A stretch of 44,233 nt of DNA from Desulfobacteraceae bacterium (GTDB taxonomy: Bacteria; Desulfobacterota; Desulfobacteria; Desulfobacterales; Desulfosalsimonadaceae): contig QZKW01000015.1 of NCBI GenBank assembly GCA_003599885.1, positions 1 to 44,233 of the forward strand. The letters run 5' to 3'. The notes below the pieces were generated by a model. That model had not been told where the DNA came from. It saw only the letters and a list, made by a program, of their open reading frames with translations, and made no database searches. Of the stretch, positions 1-9,260 are shown piece after piece. How positions within the stretch are numbered: the stretch's first letter is position 1; each line of letters starts with the position of its first letter. Made by a program: the position numbers and the translations under genes.

Positions 1-24
1 ATAACAGCGCATTTTATTGTGTCC

Positions 25-36
25 GTCAGCGCTGAC
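25..36. repeat. 12-bp perfect palindrome near the sigma-54 start site
   Basis: GTCAGC is followed directly by GCTGAC, giving a perfect 12-bp palindrome centred at 30/31. It coincides with the start site predicted from the sigma-54 promoter. It could be an operator or a short 5' hairpin of the transcript. Confidence 0.45.
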
Positions 37-44
37 AATAAGTA

Positions 45-62
45 ATGCAACACATATGCCAA
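45..62 (-). promoter_or_regulatory. Sigma-54 promoter (-24/-12), facing out of the window
   Basis: Read on the minus strand the site is TTGGCA-N6-TTGCAT. The GG and GC doublets are exactly ten bases apart, which is the diagnostic spacing of the -24/-12 promoter (consensus TTGGCAC-N5-TTGCA). Transcription would start near position 35 and run left off the window. The upstream neighbour on the same strand encodes a sigma-54 activator, which fits local control. Confidence 0.72.
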
Positions 63-150
63 CTTTATTTAAAAATGCCATTTCGCCCTTTTCACAATCT
101 TGCGGTAAATGTAACTATCATGAATAACATTATAAAGACGAATATCCAAA

Positions 151-165
151 GTAACACAATGTGAC
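151..165. promoter_or_regulatory. Candidate activator binding site (imperfect palindrome)
   Basis: On the plus strand the arms are GTAACA and TGTGAC around a short centre, matching as GTNACA/TGTNAC. It lies roughly 90-120 bases upstream of the leftward sigma-54 promoter, the usual range for enhancer-type sites. Assignment to the neighbouring activator is inference. Confidence 0.3.
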
Positions 166-318
166 ATAAAATCAAATAACGAAGGAGTATAAACGGCAAC
201 ACATAAAAGACAGGCAGGAGAATGAGGCAGTTATGCCCCACCAAGCATTTTCAATAATGCATTACTATCTGGAATTAAAGAGTATTAAGCAGATGGGGCA
301 CAAACGGCCAAAAAGGGG

Positions 319-2184
319 CTACAACAATCCATATTTTTTCATTTTTCTGAACAGGGTCTTCCGGTCAATCTGCAAGACAGCAGCAGCCTTGTATTTTTGC
401 CACTTTTTTTGCTCAAGAACGCCCAGAATAATATTTTTTTCAAAATTCGCCATTGCCTGATCGAGGGATTCGGACGTTTCCCGGAATTCCACCGTTTTCC
501 AGTCTTCCAGTGAAACGGGCCTGGAAACGGATGTGGACATAAAATCCAGCGTTTTCATCGTAATATAGCGCTGGAGCACATTTTGGAGCTCTCTCACATT
601 CCCCGGCCAGTCATAATTATAGAGCATACCCAGCACCTTGCCGTCTAAAAGCGGCATATTCTCTGATGTGGCATAAATTGTCAGAAAATGTTCGATTAAT
701 AAGGGCAGGTCATCTTTTCTTTCCCTGAGCGGCGGCAGGGTAATGGGAATAATATGAATCCGGTAAAAAAAGTCTTCTCTCATCCGGCCGGCCTGGACTT
801 CTTTTTTTAAATCCCGGTTGGTGGCGGCAACGATGCGCACCCTGGCCTTTTTGACCTCATTGCCGCCCACCGGTGTATACCCTCCGCCGTCAAGTACGCG
901 CAACAATTTGACCTGAGCAGAAAGACCAATTTCGCCCATCTCATCCAAAAAAAGCGTACCGCCATCCGCCTGGTCAAAAAAACCGGGCTTGTCCTGAACC
1001 GCTCCGGTAAACGCCCCTTTTTTATAGCCGAAGAGTTCGCTCTCAAACAAATTTTCCGGAATGGCGCTGCAATTGACGGGAACAAACGGCCGCTCGCTGT
1101 TATCACTCAAACGGTGAATTTCACGGGCCACCAGTTCTTTACCGGTGCCGGACTCACCATAAATAATCACATTGGCATCCGTTGCTGCGGCTTTTGAAAT
1201 GTGTTCGTAAACCGCCTGCATAGACCTGTTTTTTCCGACGATATCCCCAAACTTATAGCGTTCCTTGATGCTGGATTTGAGCCGGATATTTTCTTTCCGG
1301 AGCTGTTGTTCTTCCATTTTATGCTCCGTCATATCGGATATAAATCCCTCAACCTCTTTGACGGAGCCATCTTCCGCAACAATACCTAAACCTTCCTCCC
1401 ATACCCACTTCAGCTTTCCGGAAGCAGTCGTGATGCGATACTCCATTTGAAACGGCCGCCCGGAAGCAAGCGAGGACTGAATCTGATCAAAGATATAATC
1501 CTTGTCCTCCGGATGGATCATCTCCATATATGCTTTTTTCGAATTATCAATTAATTCAAAGGGCGAATAATCCGTCAGCCATTTACACCCGGCGCTGACA
1601 TACTTCATGGTGCGGAATTGATCATTGATGCACCGGTACGCCATTCCCGGCAGGTTGCCCATTAATTTGGAAAGCTTTCGCTCGCTCTCAATTAACGCCT
1701 TCTCCGTCTGCTTGAAAGCGGTGATGTCGTTGAATGATCCCACGCTGTTCAATGTTCCTGAAATCATATCAATGCGCACATACATGTCTTTTACTTCACC
1801 GAAACGGTTAAACACGCGGCATTCATATTCAGTGGGCGCTGCGTTTCTGTCCTTCCGCCTTTTGAAATGATACTGCCGCATCCGTTCAACATCTTCTTTG
1901 ACAACGAACTCCGACCATTTCATCTTTCCCTGAATTTCTTTTTTTGAATAGCCGGTGAGCTCTTCAAACTTTGCGTTGACCATAGAAATGATCATATCAT
2001 TTTCAATAATAATGGTTGCCGTGCCTGTATTTTCAAAAACCGTCCGGTATCGTTCCTCGCTTTTTTCCAGAGCCTTCTGTATTGAAGATTGCGCGTTTTC
2101 CAGCGCCTGAAGATCGTCGATCCTTCGGCGCAGCATTTTCAGCTCGTCAATAAGTTCCTGTTTTGATTTTTTAATATCACTCAT
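319..2184 (-). CDS. PAS-domain sigma-54-dependent activator, Fis family
   Basis: This 621-residue bacterial enhancer-binding protein would remodel sigma-54 RNA polymerase by ATP hydrolysis. It starts with a short coiled coil (about 5-50), followed by two PAS sensor domains (about 45-160 and 170-290). The AAA+ domain has Walker A GESGTGKE near residue 343, the sigma-54-contacting GAFTGA loop near 390, Walker B GGTLFLDEMGE near 406 and the sensor region AATNRDL. A Fis-type helix-turn-helix ends the protein at FRKMKKYGLL. There is no receiver domain, so PAS ligand or redox sensing rather than phosphorylation is likely; the ligand is unknown. It is last in a minus-strand series after the nitroreductase gene. 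The sigma-54 promoter at 45-62 is its most obvious local target. Confidence 0.93.
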   Translation of the reverse strand: MSDIKKSKQELIDELKMLRRRIDDLQALENAQSSIQKALEKSEERYRTVFENTGTATIIIENDMIISMVNAKFEELTGYSKKEIQGKMKWSEFVVKEDVERMRQYHFKRRKDRNAAPTEYECRVFNRFGEVKDMYVRIDMISGTLNSVGSFNDITAFKQTEKALIESERKLSKLMGNLPGMAYRCINDQFRTMKYVSAGCKWLTDYSPFELIDNSKKAYMEMIHPEDKDYIFDQIQSSLASGRPFQMEYRITTASGKLKWVWEEGLGIVAEDGSVKEVEGFISDMTEHKMEEQQLRKENIRLKSSIKERYKFGDIVGKNRSMQAVYEHISKAAATDANVIIYGESGTGKELVAREIHRLSDNSERPFVPVNCSAIPENLFESELFGYKKGAFTGAVQDKPGFFDQADGGTLFLDEMGEIGLSAQVKLLRVLDGGGYTPVGGNEVKKARVRIVAATNRDLKKEVQAGRMREDFFYRIHIIPITLPPLRERKDDLPLLIEHFLTIYATSENMPLLDGKVLGMLYNYDWPGNVRELQNVLQRYITMKTLDFMSTSVSRPVSLEDWKTVEFRETSESLDQAMANFEKNIILGVLEQKKWQKYKAAAVLQIDRKTLFRKMKKYGLL

Positions 2185-2281
2185 ACACTATATCCGCCGG
2201 GGCAAAATCGACTAAAACCATCTGAAATCGTAAACGCTGAAAATTCAGATACTGAACCTGCAAAACCGACCGCTTAAAAAT

Positions 2282-2827
2282 TTAAAACGTATCGTAATGC
2301 ACAAACTCATCCAAATTTTTCCGCTTGGGAGCGCCCGACACCTTCTCGGGGTATCCAAGAGGAATCAAACAAACATTATCAACACCTTCCGGAAGATTCA
2401 GAGCTGCATTGACCTTGTCATGTTCATATAGCCCTAAAACCACTGTTCCCAAGCCCAGAGCATGGGCGGCAAGGCACAGGCTCTGGGTGGCAAGACCCAG
2501 ATCAAACATGAACCAGTCCCCGAATTTGGTTGTCACCAGGCCTTTATAGTAACCGGATGTGCCGAGTTTCGCGCACAGGGCAATGAGCACCGGCGCTTTT
2601 AATATGGACTTAGACCCTGGATTGCTTGCGGGCACGGCCGCATGAATCTGTTCTTTGATTTTCGGGTCTTTCACCACCACCACCTCCCAACACTGGGTAT
2701 TCGCCCATGATGGTGTCCACTGAACCGCCTCCAGTATTGCCTGAAGGGCTTTTTCCGGCACATCCGTATCCGCGTAATTTCGGATACTCCGTCTTTCTTT
2801 TATGGCCATCATCACTGTTTCAATCAT
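2282..2827 (-). CDS. Nitroreductase family protein
   Basis: This 181-residue FMN-dependent oxidoreductase belongs to the nitroreductase fold. The start carries the typical RRSIRNYADTDVP segment that helps bind the FMN phosphate. It is followed by a dimer-interface helix region (ILEAVQWTPSWANTQCWE) and a late GLGTVVLG-like segment. The length is typical for the short nitroreductase subgroup. A ribosome site AAGGGG lies about eight bases before the ATG. It sits 15 bp downstream of ispD and is probably co-transcribed with it. The natural substrate cannot be predicted; such enzymes reduce quinones, nitro compounds or enoates with NAD(P)H. Confidence 0.9.
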   Translation of the reverse strand: MIETVMMAIKERRSIRNYADTDVPEKALQAILEAVQWTPSWANTQCWEVVVVKDPKIKEQIHAAVPASNPGSKSILKAPVLIALCAKLGTSGYYKGLVTTKFGDWFMFDLGLATQSLCLAAHALGLGTVVLGLYEHDKVNAALNLPEGVDNVCLIPLGYPEKVSGAPKRKNLDEFVHYDTF

Positions 2828-2842
2828 ACCAATTCCCCTTTT

Positions 2843-3556
2843 TTATGTATTTTGTTCACTTGCGTGACTCATATGAAAAATTGCCTGAGCCATTAAAAGA
2901 TCCTCGGGTGTCGTAATCTTGATATTATTGGGACTGCCTGGAATCATCCGGACCCGAATGCCAAGGCGCTCCAAAAGAGAGGCATCGTCCGTTCCGATAA
3001 CTCCCTCAGATAACGCAAGATCATGCGCTTTTTTGATTAAATGATACTGAAAAGCCTGGGGAGTCTGGGCGAGCCAGATGGATTGACGCGCCACAGTATG
3101 GGCAATACATCCGTCTTCGTCTATTTTTTTTAAGGTGTCGGCCGCCGGAATTCCAATAATACAGGCACCGTCCTTTTCGGTGCAATGAACAACTGCCTCT
3201 ATCTGCCTGCCCGAAATAAAAGGCCGGACACCGTCATGAATCACCACAATACCATCTGTGTCATTAATCGCACACAATCCATTATAGACCGATGCCTGCC
3301 GGTGCTTTCCACCAGGAACCAGGCAAACACGCTTTCGGGGGTTGATAGGAGCAAGAACTTCACTGACGCAGAAGTCCAAATCCGTTTCAGGAACCACGAG
3401 GAATATTGCCTGGATGAGCGGGCTTGAATCAAAAGCTGCAATGGTGTGGCTTAGGACAGGCAATTTCCCAAGAACCAGGTATTGCTTCCGGATGCTTGAT
3501 TGCATCCTTTCGCCTTTACCGCCAGCCACAATAACAGCTGATATGGAAGAAGCCAT
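2843..3556 (-). CDS. ispD: 2-C-methyl-D-erythritol 4-phosphate cytidylyltransferase
   Basis: IspD joins CTP and methylerythritol 4-phosphate to make CDP-methylerythritol in the non-mevalonate isoprenoid pathway. The nucleotide-binding start AVIVAGGKGERM followed by RKQY is the family signature. VVIHDGVRPF in the middle and TPQAF further on are also typical. I place the start at the ATG at 3556 because AAAGGA lies just before it; the in-frame ATG five codons upstream would overlap that ribosome site. The resulting 237 residues match the normal length. ispF is not adjacent and no fusion is seen. Confidence 0.94.
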   Translation of the reverse strand: MASSISAVIVAGGKGERMQSSIRKQYLVLGKLPVLSHTIAAFDSSPLIQAIFLVVPETDLDFCVSEVLAPINPRKRVCLVPGGKHRQASVYNGLCAINDTDGIVVIHDGVRPFISGRQIEAVVHCTEKDGACIIGIPAADTLKKIDEDGCIAHTVARQSIWLAQTPQAFQYHLIKKAHDLALSEGVIGTDDASLLERLGIRVRMIPGSPNNIKITTPEDLLMAQAIFHMSHASEQNT

Positions 3557-3632
3557 AGTTCCTTTCGACATCTGGAATCCCTCACCAGGAAAGTGAAAAC
3601 CCTGTGACTGATACCATCCCTCTCATCTTGGT

Positions 3633-4952
3633 TTATCTGAGATATTGAAGGCTTTTCGGCAAGGGGATGCCCTTGCCCATCTGGTCTTCACCATAATTAA
3701 CGCCGGCAAGGGTTTCTATGTCTTTTAATGCCCGGATGTCCCCTTCAAAGGTGACTTGCTGGATGTTTTCTTTTTGAATTTTTCCGCCGGCCCACTGAAT
3801 GTCCAGCACACTGCTGGCGTCGAACAAGTCCCCGCCTGCAATCAGTTTGACTTCTCCCCCATAGTTCTGCACAATTTTGGCGACCATAAGGCTGGGCCGG
3901 CAGTGAAACCCCATGTCCTTGGGGATGCCAACGGTAATGGATGCGCGCTCGATATTGTCCTTTAATATTTCCTGGGCCATTTCTTTGCCGGAGGAGAAAA
4001 AATGATTCACATAATATAATCCGTAATTAACGGTGCAGTCCAGCAGGACATTCGGATCAACAAGCTCGGCCAGTCTTTCCCGCGCTTTGGTGTAGATATA
4101 TTTATATCCGATATCAATGAGATGGCGTTCATAAAAATGCAGCAGCCGCCCCATCACCTGAAGTAAATGATAAATAACCGAAAAATAAGAACGAAACCGC
4201 TTCATGTTCCGGTTGCCGCATAAAAAACCACCATGAATCACATAAGAATCAAACGATGACTGCAGATTGTGGACCCTCATTTCAAAGCGCCTGATCTCAA
4301 CCTCGTTGACCCGATCCGGAACCAGGGCCTTTAAACCCTCCTGATCATAGACATCCACAAACTCAAAGGCGTCAAAATCGTTGGACAGAGAGATAAAATC
4401 ATTGGCGACACGGACCACATGCTTGTTGTATTGATCTTTTTGTTCATCTTCAAAATCGTGGTCCAGCATATCGCCCGTGGTGATTACCGGAAAATGCTGG
4501 GCTTTATACCCCTTATCCGGCAGTTTAATCCCCAACCGCCGGGCCTCTTCAATAATAACCGGAGCCAGCTTCATCAGGGAAGTGGTCATGAATTCCAGAG
4601 TCACATGACCATTTTGGCTAAATTCTCCCTCATTATCGATATCATAAAATTTCAGACGGTTGTTAATATGTTTCTGGGCATACCCCCCCAGACTGATATG
4701 CCGGACGGCAGCTGCCAGTTCCCGGTAAAAATACCATTTGGAATTGTTCTTGGCCCCATGAAAATCAAGAAAGTCTTCAAGCAGGTGAGAGGTGGTGATC
4801 AACTTGGAGTACAAACTTTTCGTAAAAATTTGCTCTGATGAATCGCAACTGGTGAGATACAAAAAACACCGGAGATATTCATGGGAAAAAAATCTGGCCT
4901 TTTCTTCAAATGAATTGTTTTCAAGAATGACTTTATTCGGATCTCGCGCCAT
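3633..4952 (-). CDS. Unknown protein with a C-terminal HPr-like domain
   Basis: This 439-residue protein has two parts. Residues 1-340 are largely helical in composition and match no family I recognise. From about 342 to 420 the sequence reads like an HPr phosphocarrier domain. GFHCRPSL (His350) aligns with the HPr active-site GLHARPA, DASSVLDIQWAGG aligns with the regulatory serine stretch, and VTFEGDIRALKDIETL forms the last strand and helix. The phospho-accepting histidine and following arginine are kept, with Cys in place of the usual Ala. No PTS enzyme I or EII is nearby, so a regulatory phospho-relay is possible but unproven. A ribosome site AGGA lies eight bases before the ATG. It lies between rnpB and ispD. 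Confidence 0.8.
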   Translation of the reverse strand: MARDPNKVILENNSFEEKARFFSHEYLRCFLYLTSCDSSEQIFTKSLYSKLITTSHLLEDFLDFHGAKNNSKWYFYRELAAAVRHISLGGYAQKHINNRLKFYDIDNEGEFSQNGHVTLEFMTTSLMKLAPVIIEEARRLGIKLPDKGYKAQHFPVITTGDMLDHDFEDEQKDQYNKHVVRVANDFISLSNDFDAFEFVDVYDQEGLKALVPDRVNEVEIRRFEMRVHNLQSSFDSYVIHGGFLCGNRNMKRFRSYFSVIYHLLQVMGRLLHFYERHLIDIGYKYIYTKARERLAELVDPNVLLDCTVNYGLYYVNHFFSSGKEMAQEILKDNIERASITVGIPKDMGFHCRPSLMVAKIVQNYGGEVKLIAGGDLFDASSVLDIQWAGGKIQKENIQQVTFEGDIRALKDIETLAGVNYGEDQMGKGIPLPKSLQYLR

Positions 4953-5008
4953 TTTTGGGTCCTACATCATGTTTTTCTGGGTTCCATGGGATTGATGAAA
5001 TATAAAAA

Positions 5009-5404
<396 letters not shown>

Positions 5405-5424
5405 TTTCATAAATTTACACGCCA

Positions 5425-6141
5425 TTACTGTATAACATAAAGCATGCGATGGCAATGGGGACACGCTCTCAATTCATCGCCCCGATGCAGTTCATTATAC
5501 ATTTGCGGCGGAATGTTCATATGACAGCCTGAGCAGATACATTCTTTCACTTCAACTATGGCGATGCCCCGGGCTTTGGGTTTGATGAATTCATAATCTT
5601 TGATCAAAGATGATTCGATTTTTTCAGCGAGACTGTTTCTTTCAGACAACAATTCATCCAAAGATTGCCGCTGCTCCCTGGATTTGGTTTCCAAATCCGC
5701 CGTTTGCCGGGCAACATCTTCTGCTTCAATGGCATATTCTTTTTCTTTTTCCTTGACCTCGCTCTCCGCCGCATCAATTTTTTCCAGACAGGCAAGGGTT
5801 TCATCTTCTATGCGTGAACTGGCTTTTTTAATTTCGTCGATTTCCTTGAGTATGGCCTGGTATTCCTTATTGGTTGTGACTGACCGAAGCTGCTCTTCCC
5901 GTTTTTTGATGCGTTCTTGATTGGTGCGAACATCAGCGTCAAAAGAGCGATAAAGTTTCTTCAATTCAGCCAGATGCTCTTTTTGCGCTTCAATAGCCGC
6001 TTCAAAGGTGTTTAACACAGAGGCGATTTCGGCGATTTTCACCGGCAGCGCGTCCAGCACCAGTTGAATTTTAGTTGCCGCAGTCTCTTTGACCTGCAAT
6101 TCAATCAACAACTCGATCTGTTCTCTTGGAATTTTTCTCAT
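5425..6141 (-). CDS. Zinc-ribbon coiled-coil protein (C4-type, DUF164 family)
   Basis: The 238-residue product is almost entirely coiled coil (about residues 15-180, rich in E, K, Q and L). It ends in a zinc ribbon with CICSGC...CPHCHR, giving four cysteine ligands. This is the zf-RING_7/DUF164 family; some members have been studied as CdsZ-type nucleic-acid-associated proteins, but the function in this lineage is unsettled. I choose the ATG at 6141 over an upstream TTG because GGA lies at suitable distance; the site is weak. It lies downstream of the Nif3-like gene and directly before rnpB, an order I believe is common in this phylum. Confidence 0.88.
   Translation of the reverse strand: MRKIPREQIELLIELQVKETAATKIQLVLDALPVKIAEIASVLNTFEAAIEAQKEHLAELKKLYRSFDADVRTNQERIKKREEQLRSVTTNKEYQAILKEIDEIKKASSRIEDETLACLEKIDAAESEVKEKEKEYAIEAEDVARQTADLETKSREQRQSLDELLSERNSLAEKIESSLIKDYEFIKPKARGIAIVEVKECICSGCHMNIPPQMYNELHRGDELRACPHCHRMLYVIQ
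5427..5455 (-). promoter_or_regulatory. Candidate rnpB promoter inside the upstream gene's 3' end
   Basis: On the minus strand TTGCCA and TACAGT are separated by 17 bases, giving a sigma-70 type promoter. It overlaps the last codons of the zinc-ribbon gene and its start would fall about 15 bases before the RNase P RNA 5' end. The boxes are four to five matches out of six, so this is probable rather than certain. Confidence 0.5.
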
Positions 6142-6208
6142 TATTAAATCCAATATTATTTAATCATTCTCATTATATGTAACCGTATAACAACAATGCA
6201 ATGCTGCC

Positions 6209-7051
6209 TTATATATATTGAAACGGGTCTGATTCGACACGCAATGCCTCCACCGTGACATCCAGGTCTTTTTCCTTGAAGCGGGTCGCCAGCCGACCGG
6301 CGATCAGATCAATCATTAATTGTTCGGATGCGAAATGCCCGACATCAATTAAAGCGCGATGATGGGTTTCCACATCTTTTGCATCGTGAAATTTCAAATC
6401 ACCGCTGACATACACATCGGCGTCTGTTGACAAAAACTGTTTCATCAACCCGGAACCGCTGCCTGTGCATACGGCGATTTTTTTCACCGGCATATTCAGT
6501 GAACCGGAAATCTTCAAAGTGGCCAGTCCGAATGTTTTTTTAATCGTTTCCGCCAAAGCCCCTAAACTCGAAGGAGACGCCAGCTCGCCGACACGGCCCA
6601 ATCCATGCTGACCCTCTATGGCATGCAGCAGATGAGCACCATCAGCAATTTCGGTGGCCGGTTCAAGAAAATTTAAATTTCTCAATCCTAATTTTTCAGC
6701 AAAAAGATCGTTTAAGCCGCCTTTTACGCTATCCAGATTGGTATGGGCGGAAAAAATGGCCAGCCGGTTTCGGATAGACAAATCAATAATTTCACCAACC
6801 GGTGAGTCCAAAATAATATTTTTGATTGCCTGAAAAATCAGCGGATGGTGCGTGATCAGAAGGTCCGCTTTTTTTTCACAGGCGGTTTTAACAACCGAAA
6901 GACTGGGATCCAGCGCCACAACAATGTGTTTGACCGGCCAGGTCCGGCTTCCGCACTGCAAACCGGAATTATCCCAGGACTCCGCCAGGGACTGGGGCGC
7001 AACGGATTCCATCAAGGCAATGATATCATTAACGATTGTCATTGGTTCCAT
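6209..7051 (-). CDS. Nif3-like dinuclear metal centre protein
   Basis: This is a 280-residue member of the NIF3/YbgI family, which form hexameric toroids with a two-metal site. Metal-binding motifs are visible: LLITHHPLIF in the first half, IFSAHTNLDS next, and DVGHFASEQ near the C-terminus. The family is called GTP cyclohydrolase I type 2 in some databases, but that activity is doubtful here. The protein lacks the extra PII-like middle domain of the longer forms. The ribosome site is weak and an ATG three codons downstream is an alternative start. A terminator just upstream separates it from the tRNA and rpoD. Confidence 0.92.
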   Translation of the reverse strand: MEPMTIVNDIIALMESVAPQSLAESWDNSGLQCGSRTWPVKHIVVALDPSLSVVKTACEKKADLLITHHPLIFQAIKNIILDSPVGEIIDLSIRNRLAIFSAHTNLDSVKGGLNDLFAEKLGLRNLNFLEPATEIADGAHLLHAIEGQHGLGRVGELASPSSLGALAETIKKTFGLATLKISGSLNMPVKKIAVCTGSGSGLMKQFLSTDADVYVSGDLKFHDAKDVETHHRALIDVGHFASEQLMIDLIAGRLATRFKEKDLDVTVEALRVESDPFQYI

Positions 7052-7094
7052 CCATGTGAGCGTATACTTTCAATTGATCCGGAACTGTGCACAT

Positions 7095-7126
7095 AAAAAA
7101 GGCGCGGAGTGCTGTGTCTCCACGCC
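7095..7126 (-). terminator. Intrinsic terminator after the CAU tRNA gene
   Basis: On the minus strand a nine-base-pair stem (GGCGTGGAG with CTCCGCGCC, one G-U wobble) closes an eight-base loop and is followed by TTTTTT. It ends the tRNA transcript about 75 bases downstream of the tRNA and before the Nif3-like gene. Confidence 0.85.
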
Positions 7127-7200
7127 TGAAATACCTATCGATTCGACTTTGATTACGATGCTGACTGATATATTGCCTGAAATAAATCATCGATAGTGAA

Positions 7201-7273
7201 TGGGCCCACCTGGGTTCGAACCAGGGACCGACCGGTTATGAGCCGGTGGCTCTTCCAGCTGAGCTATGGGCCC
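7201..7273 (-). tRNA. tRNA with CAU anticodon (elongator Met or Ile2)
   Basis: A 73-base cloverleaf folds fully: acceptor GGGCCCA/TGGGCCC, D-arm GCTC...GAGC, anticodon stem ACCGG/CCGGT around CTCATAA, and a T-arm CCTGG TTCGAAC CCAGG. The anticodon is CAU, so it is elongator methionine or the isoleucine tRNA whose C34 is changed to lysidine by TilS. The anticodon-arm sequence reminds me more of Ile2 tRNAs, but I cannot decide. The CCA end is not encoded. It is not an initiator, because the 1-72 pair is matched. Confidence 0.93.
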
Positions 7274-7304
7274 GTCAGATTGGTTTTTGAAGTAAGTCAA
7301 AGTC

Positions 7305-7332
7305 TTTATATGGTTTGTCATTGATTTGTCAA
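7305..7332 (-). promoter_or_regulatory. Promoter of the CAU tRNA gene
   Basis: TTGACA and TATAAA on the minus strand are 16 bases apart, starting directly after the rpoD stop codon. The start site would fall about 25 bases before the tRNA 5' end. This gives the tRNA its own strong promoter rather than relying on rpoD read-through. Confidence 0.75.
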
Positions 7333-7343
7333 GCGCTATATTG

Positions 7344-9167
7344 TCATGAATCTATGAAATGTTTGAGTTTGCGGCTCCGGGTGGGATGCCGCAATTTCCG
7401 TAAGGCCTTGGCCTCTATCTGGCGGATGCGTTCCCGGGTCACAGCAAAATCACTGCCGACTTCTTCAAGGGTATGATCAGCTTTTTCACCGATGCCGAAC
7501 CGCATGCGCAGCACTTTCTCCTCACGGGGCGTCAGCGTTGCAAGCACTTTTCGGGTCTGTTCAGATAAATTCATACTGATGGCTGCGTCGGAGGGGAGCA
7601 TAAATGTCTTGTCTTCGATAAAATCACCCAAATGGCTGTCATCTTCTTCGCCGATGGGTGTTTCAAGGGAAATCGGTTCCCGTGCAATTTTGAGTACCTT
7701 TCTGACTTTATCCAGCGGCACCTCCATTTTATCTGCAATTTCCTCAGGCGTGGGCTCACGTCCAAGTTCCTGGACCAGATATCTGGAAGTACGGATGAGT
7801 TTATTGATGGTTTCAATCATATGAACGGGAATCCGGATGGTTCTCGCCTGGTCGGCAATGGCCCGGGTGATGGCCTGCCGGATCCACCATGTCGCATAGG
7901 TGGAGAACTTATATCCCCGGCGATATTCAAATTTATCCACGGCTTTCATGAGACCGATATTGCCTTCCTGAATCAGGTCCAGAAACTGCAATCCGCGATT
8001 GGTGTATTTTTTAGCGATGCTGACCACCAGCCGCAAATTGGCTTTCACCAGTTCGCTCTTTGCCATTTTCGCCATCAGACGGCCTTCTTCAATGCTGGTG
8101 ATGACTCGTTTCAATGTCCGGATGTCGGCTTTAAGCTCACTTTCTCGCTCCTCAATCTGAGAATTAAGAGTTTTCAGGTCATTAAAGACCTCGACGATTT
8201 CCTTTTTCGGCATCGAACAGCACTTGCAGGCCCAATCAACAAATTTTTTTTCACTCACGGCCAATTGATCGCGAACATCCGAAACCGGGGCTTCAAAAAT
8301 AGCAGCGCATTTGCATAATACCTTGCTGGTGGTGTCAAACCATTCCACCTGTTCGAGAATCATTTCCTCGATGCCATCAATCACATTGCTTTCAAGGCGC
8401 CACTCTTTAAAATGTTCAAAGATCTTCCGGTTTCTACGCCGGATCGATCGCTTAATTCTGCGCAGCTCCTCCTGATCCGTCTGGGTGGCCGCAAACAGCT
8501 TTTCCCTGAGATCCTGATTTTCATCATCTATCTGCTTAATGGCATCAATCATTTCCAGAAATTTTTCAATCTGGATCGATTCATCCACAATGGTGTCCCC
8601 TTCATCAATATCCCGCAGCACATGTTTGGGACGGAGGGTTCCGGCGGCGATCTGATCCCCGAGATTGATAATGCTGTCCACGCCCAAAGTTGTTTCGAGC
8701 ATGGCCCGCAGCACTTCCTGCTCACCTGCTTCAATTTTTTTGGCGATAACGATTTCCCCTTCACGGGACAACAGGGTCACCATTCCCATTTCACGCAGGT
8801 ACATTTTCACCGGGTCCGTCACCGTACCGTATGTAGACAGAGAATCGACCTCATCCGCATCGGAAATTTTATCAGAATCAGTATCGTCATCATCTTTTAA
8901 TTCAGATGCGGTCATTTTTTTCTTTTTCTCGACCACTTCGATATCACGGTCATCAAACCACATGAGCGTCTCATCAATCTGATCCGGCGTCATCATTTCG
9001 TCAGGAAGCGCCTTGCTGATCTGATCAATGGTTAAATACCCCTGCTCCTTGCCCTTGATGATCAATTTATCCATATCATTATCATGAATATCGTCTGAAT
9101 TCACATCCTGATTGTCATCCTGAATCTCTTCCGGTTCACCCTTTTTTTTGGTGGGCTTTTTTGCCAT
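7344..9167 (-). CDS. rpoD: RNA polymerase primary sigma factor (sigma-70)
   Basis: The housekeeping sigma factor, 607 residues. Region 1.1 is at the N-terminus after a Lys/Glu/Asp-rich start, and region 1.2 begins near [12 protein letters not shown] non-conserved insert of about 200 residues follows. Region 2 is textbook ([49 protein letters not shown]), as are region 3 ([14 protein letters not shown]) and region 4.2 ([20 protein letters not shown]). A strong site CAGGAGG lies nine bases before the ATG. It follows dnaG by 93 bp and is probably co-transcribed with it, the classical dnaG-rpoD arrangement without rpsU in front. Confidence 0.98.
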   Translation of the reverse strand: MAKKPTKKKGEPEEIQDDNQDVNSDDIHDNDMDKLIIKGKEQGYLTIDQISKALPDEMMTPDQIDETLMWFDDRDIEVVEKKKKMTASELKDDDDTDSDKISDADEVDSLSTYGTVTDPVKMYLREMGMVTLLSREGEIVIAKKIEAGEQEVLRAMLETTLGVDSIINLGDQIAAGTLRPKHVLRDIDEGDTIVDESIQIEKFLEMIDAIKQIDDENQDLREKLFAATQTDQEELRRIKRSIRRRNRKIFEHFKEWRLESNVIDGIEEMILEQVEWFDTTSKVLCKCAAIFEAPVSDVRDQLAVSEKKFVDWACKCCSMPKKEIVEVFNDLKTLNSQIEERESELKADIRTLKRVITSIEEGRLMAKMAKSELVKANLRLVVSIAKKYTNRGLQFLDLIQEGNIGLMKAVDKFEYRRGYKFSTYATWWIRQAITRAIADQARTIRIPVHMIETINKLIRTSRYLVQELGREPTPEEIADKMEVPLDKVRKVLKIAREPISLETPIGEEDDSHLGDFIEDKTFMLPSDAAISMNLSEQTRKVLATLTPREEKVLRMRFGIGEKADHTLEEVGSDFAVTRERIRQIEAKALRKLRHPTRSRKLKHFIDS

Positions 9168-9260
9168 TATTGCATGCCTCCTGAAATTATCCTGTGATGA
9201 GAATGATTTTAGTTCTGGAAAAAGGGAACTTTCATATCTCTATATTCGATCTATATTGGT

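Larger units (their letters stand above)
1..318. other. Regulatory spacer without a gene
   Basis: I see no credible coding region here. The stretch lies downstream of the PAS/sigma-54 activator gene and, judging by the leftward sigma-54 promoter at 45-62, upstream of a gene lying off the left edge. It also holds a 12-bp perfect palindrome (25-36), an imperfect palindrome (151-165) and a widely spaced inverted repeat TGCCCCA/TGGGGCA (234-240 and 294-300). No intrinsic terminator for the activator gene is obvious. Confidence 0.6.

Noticed and set aside
233-460. Small plus-strand reading frame overlapping the activator gene
   Set aside because: It overlaps the 3' end of a well-supported minus-strand gene and its product has no recognisable features.
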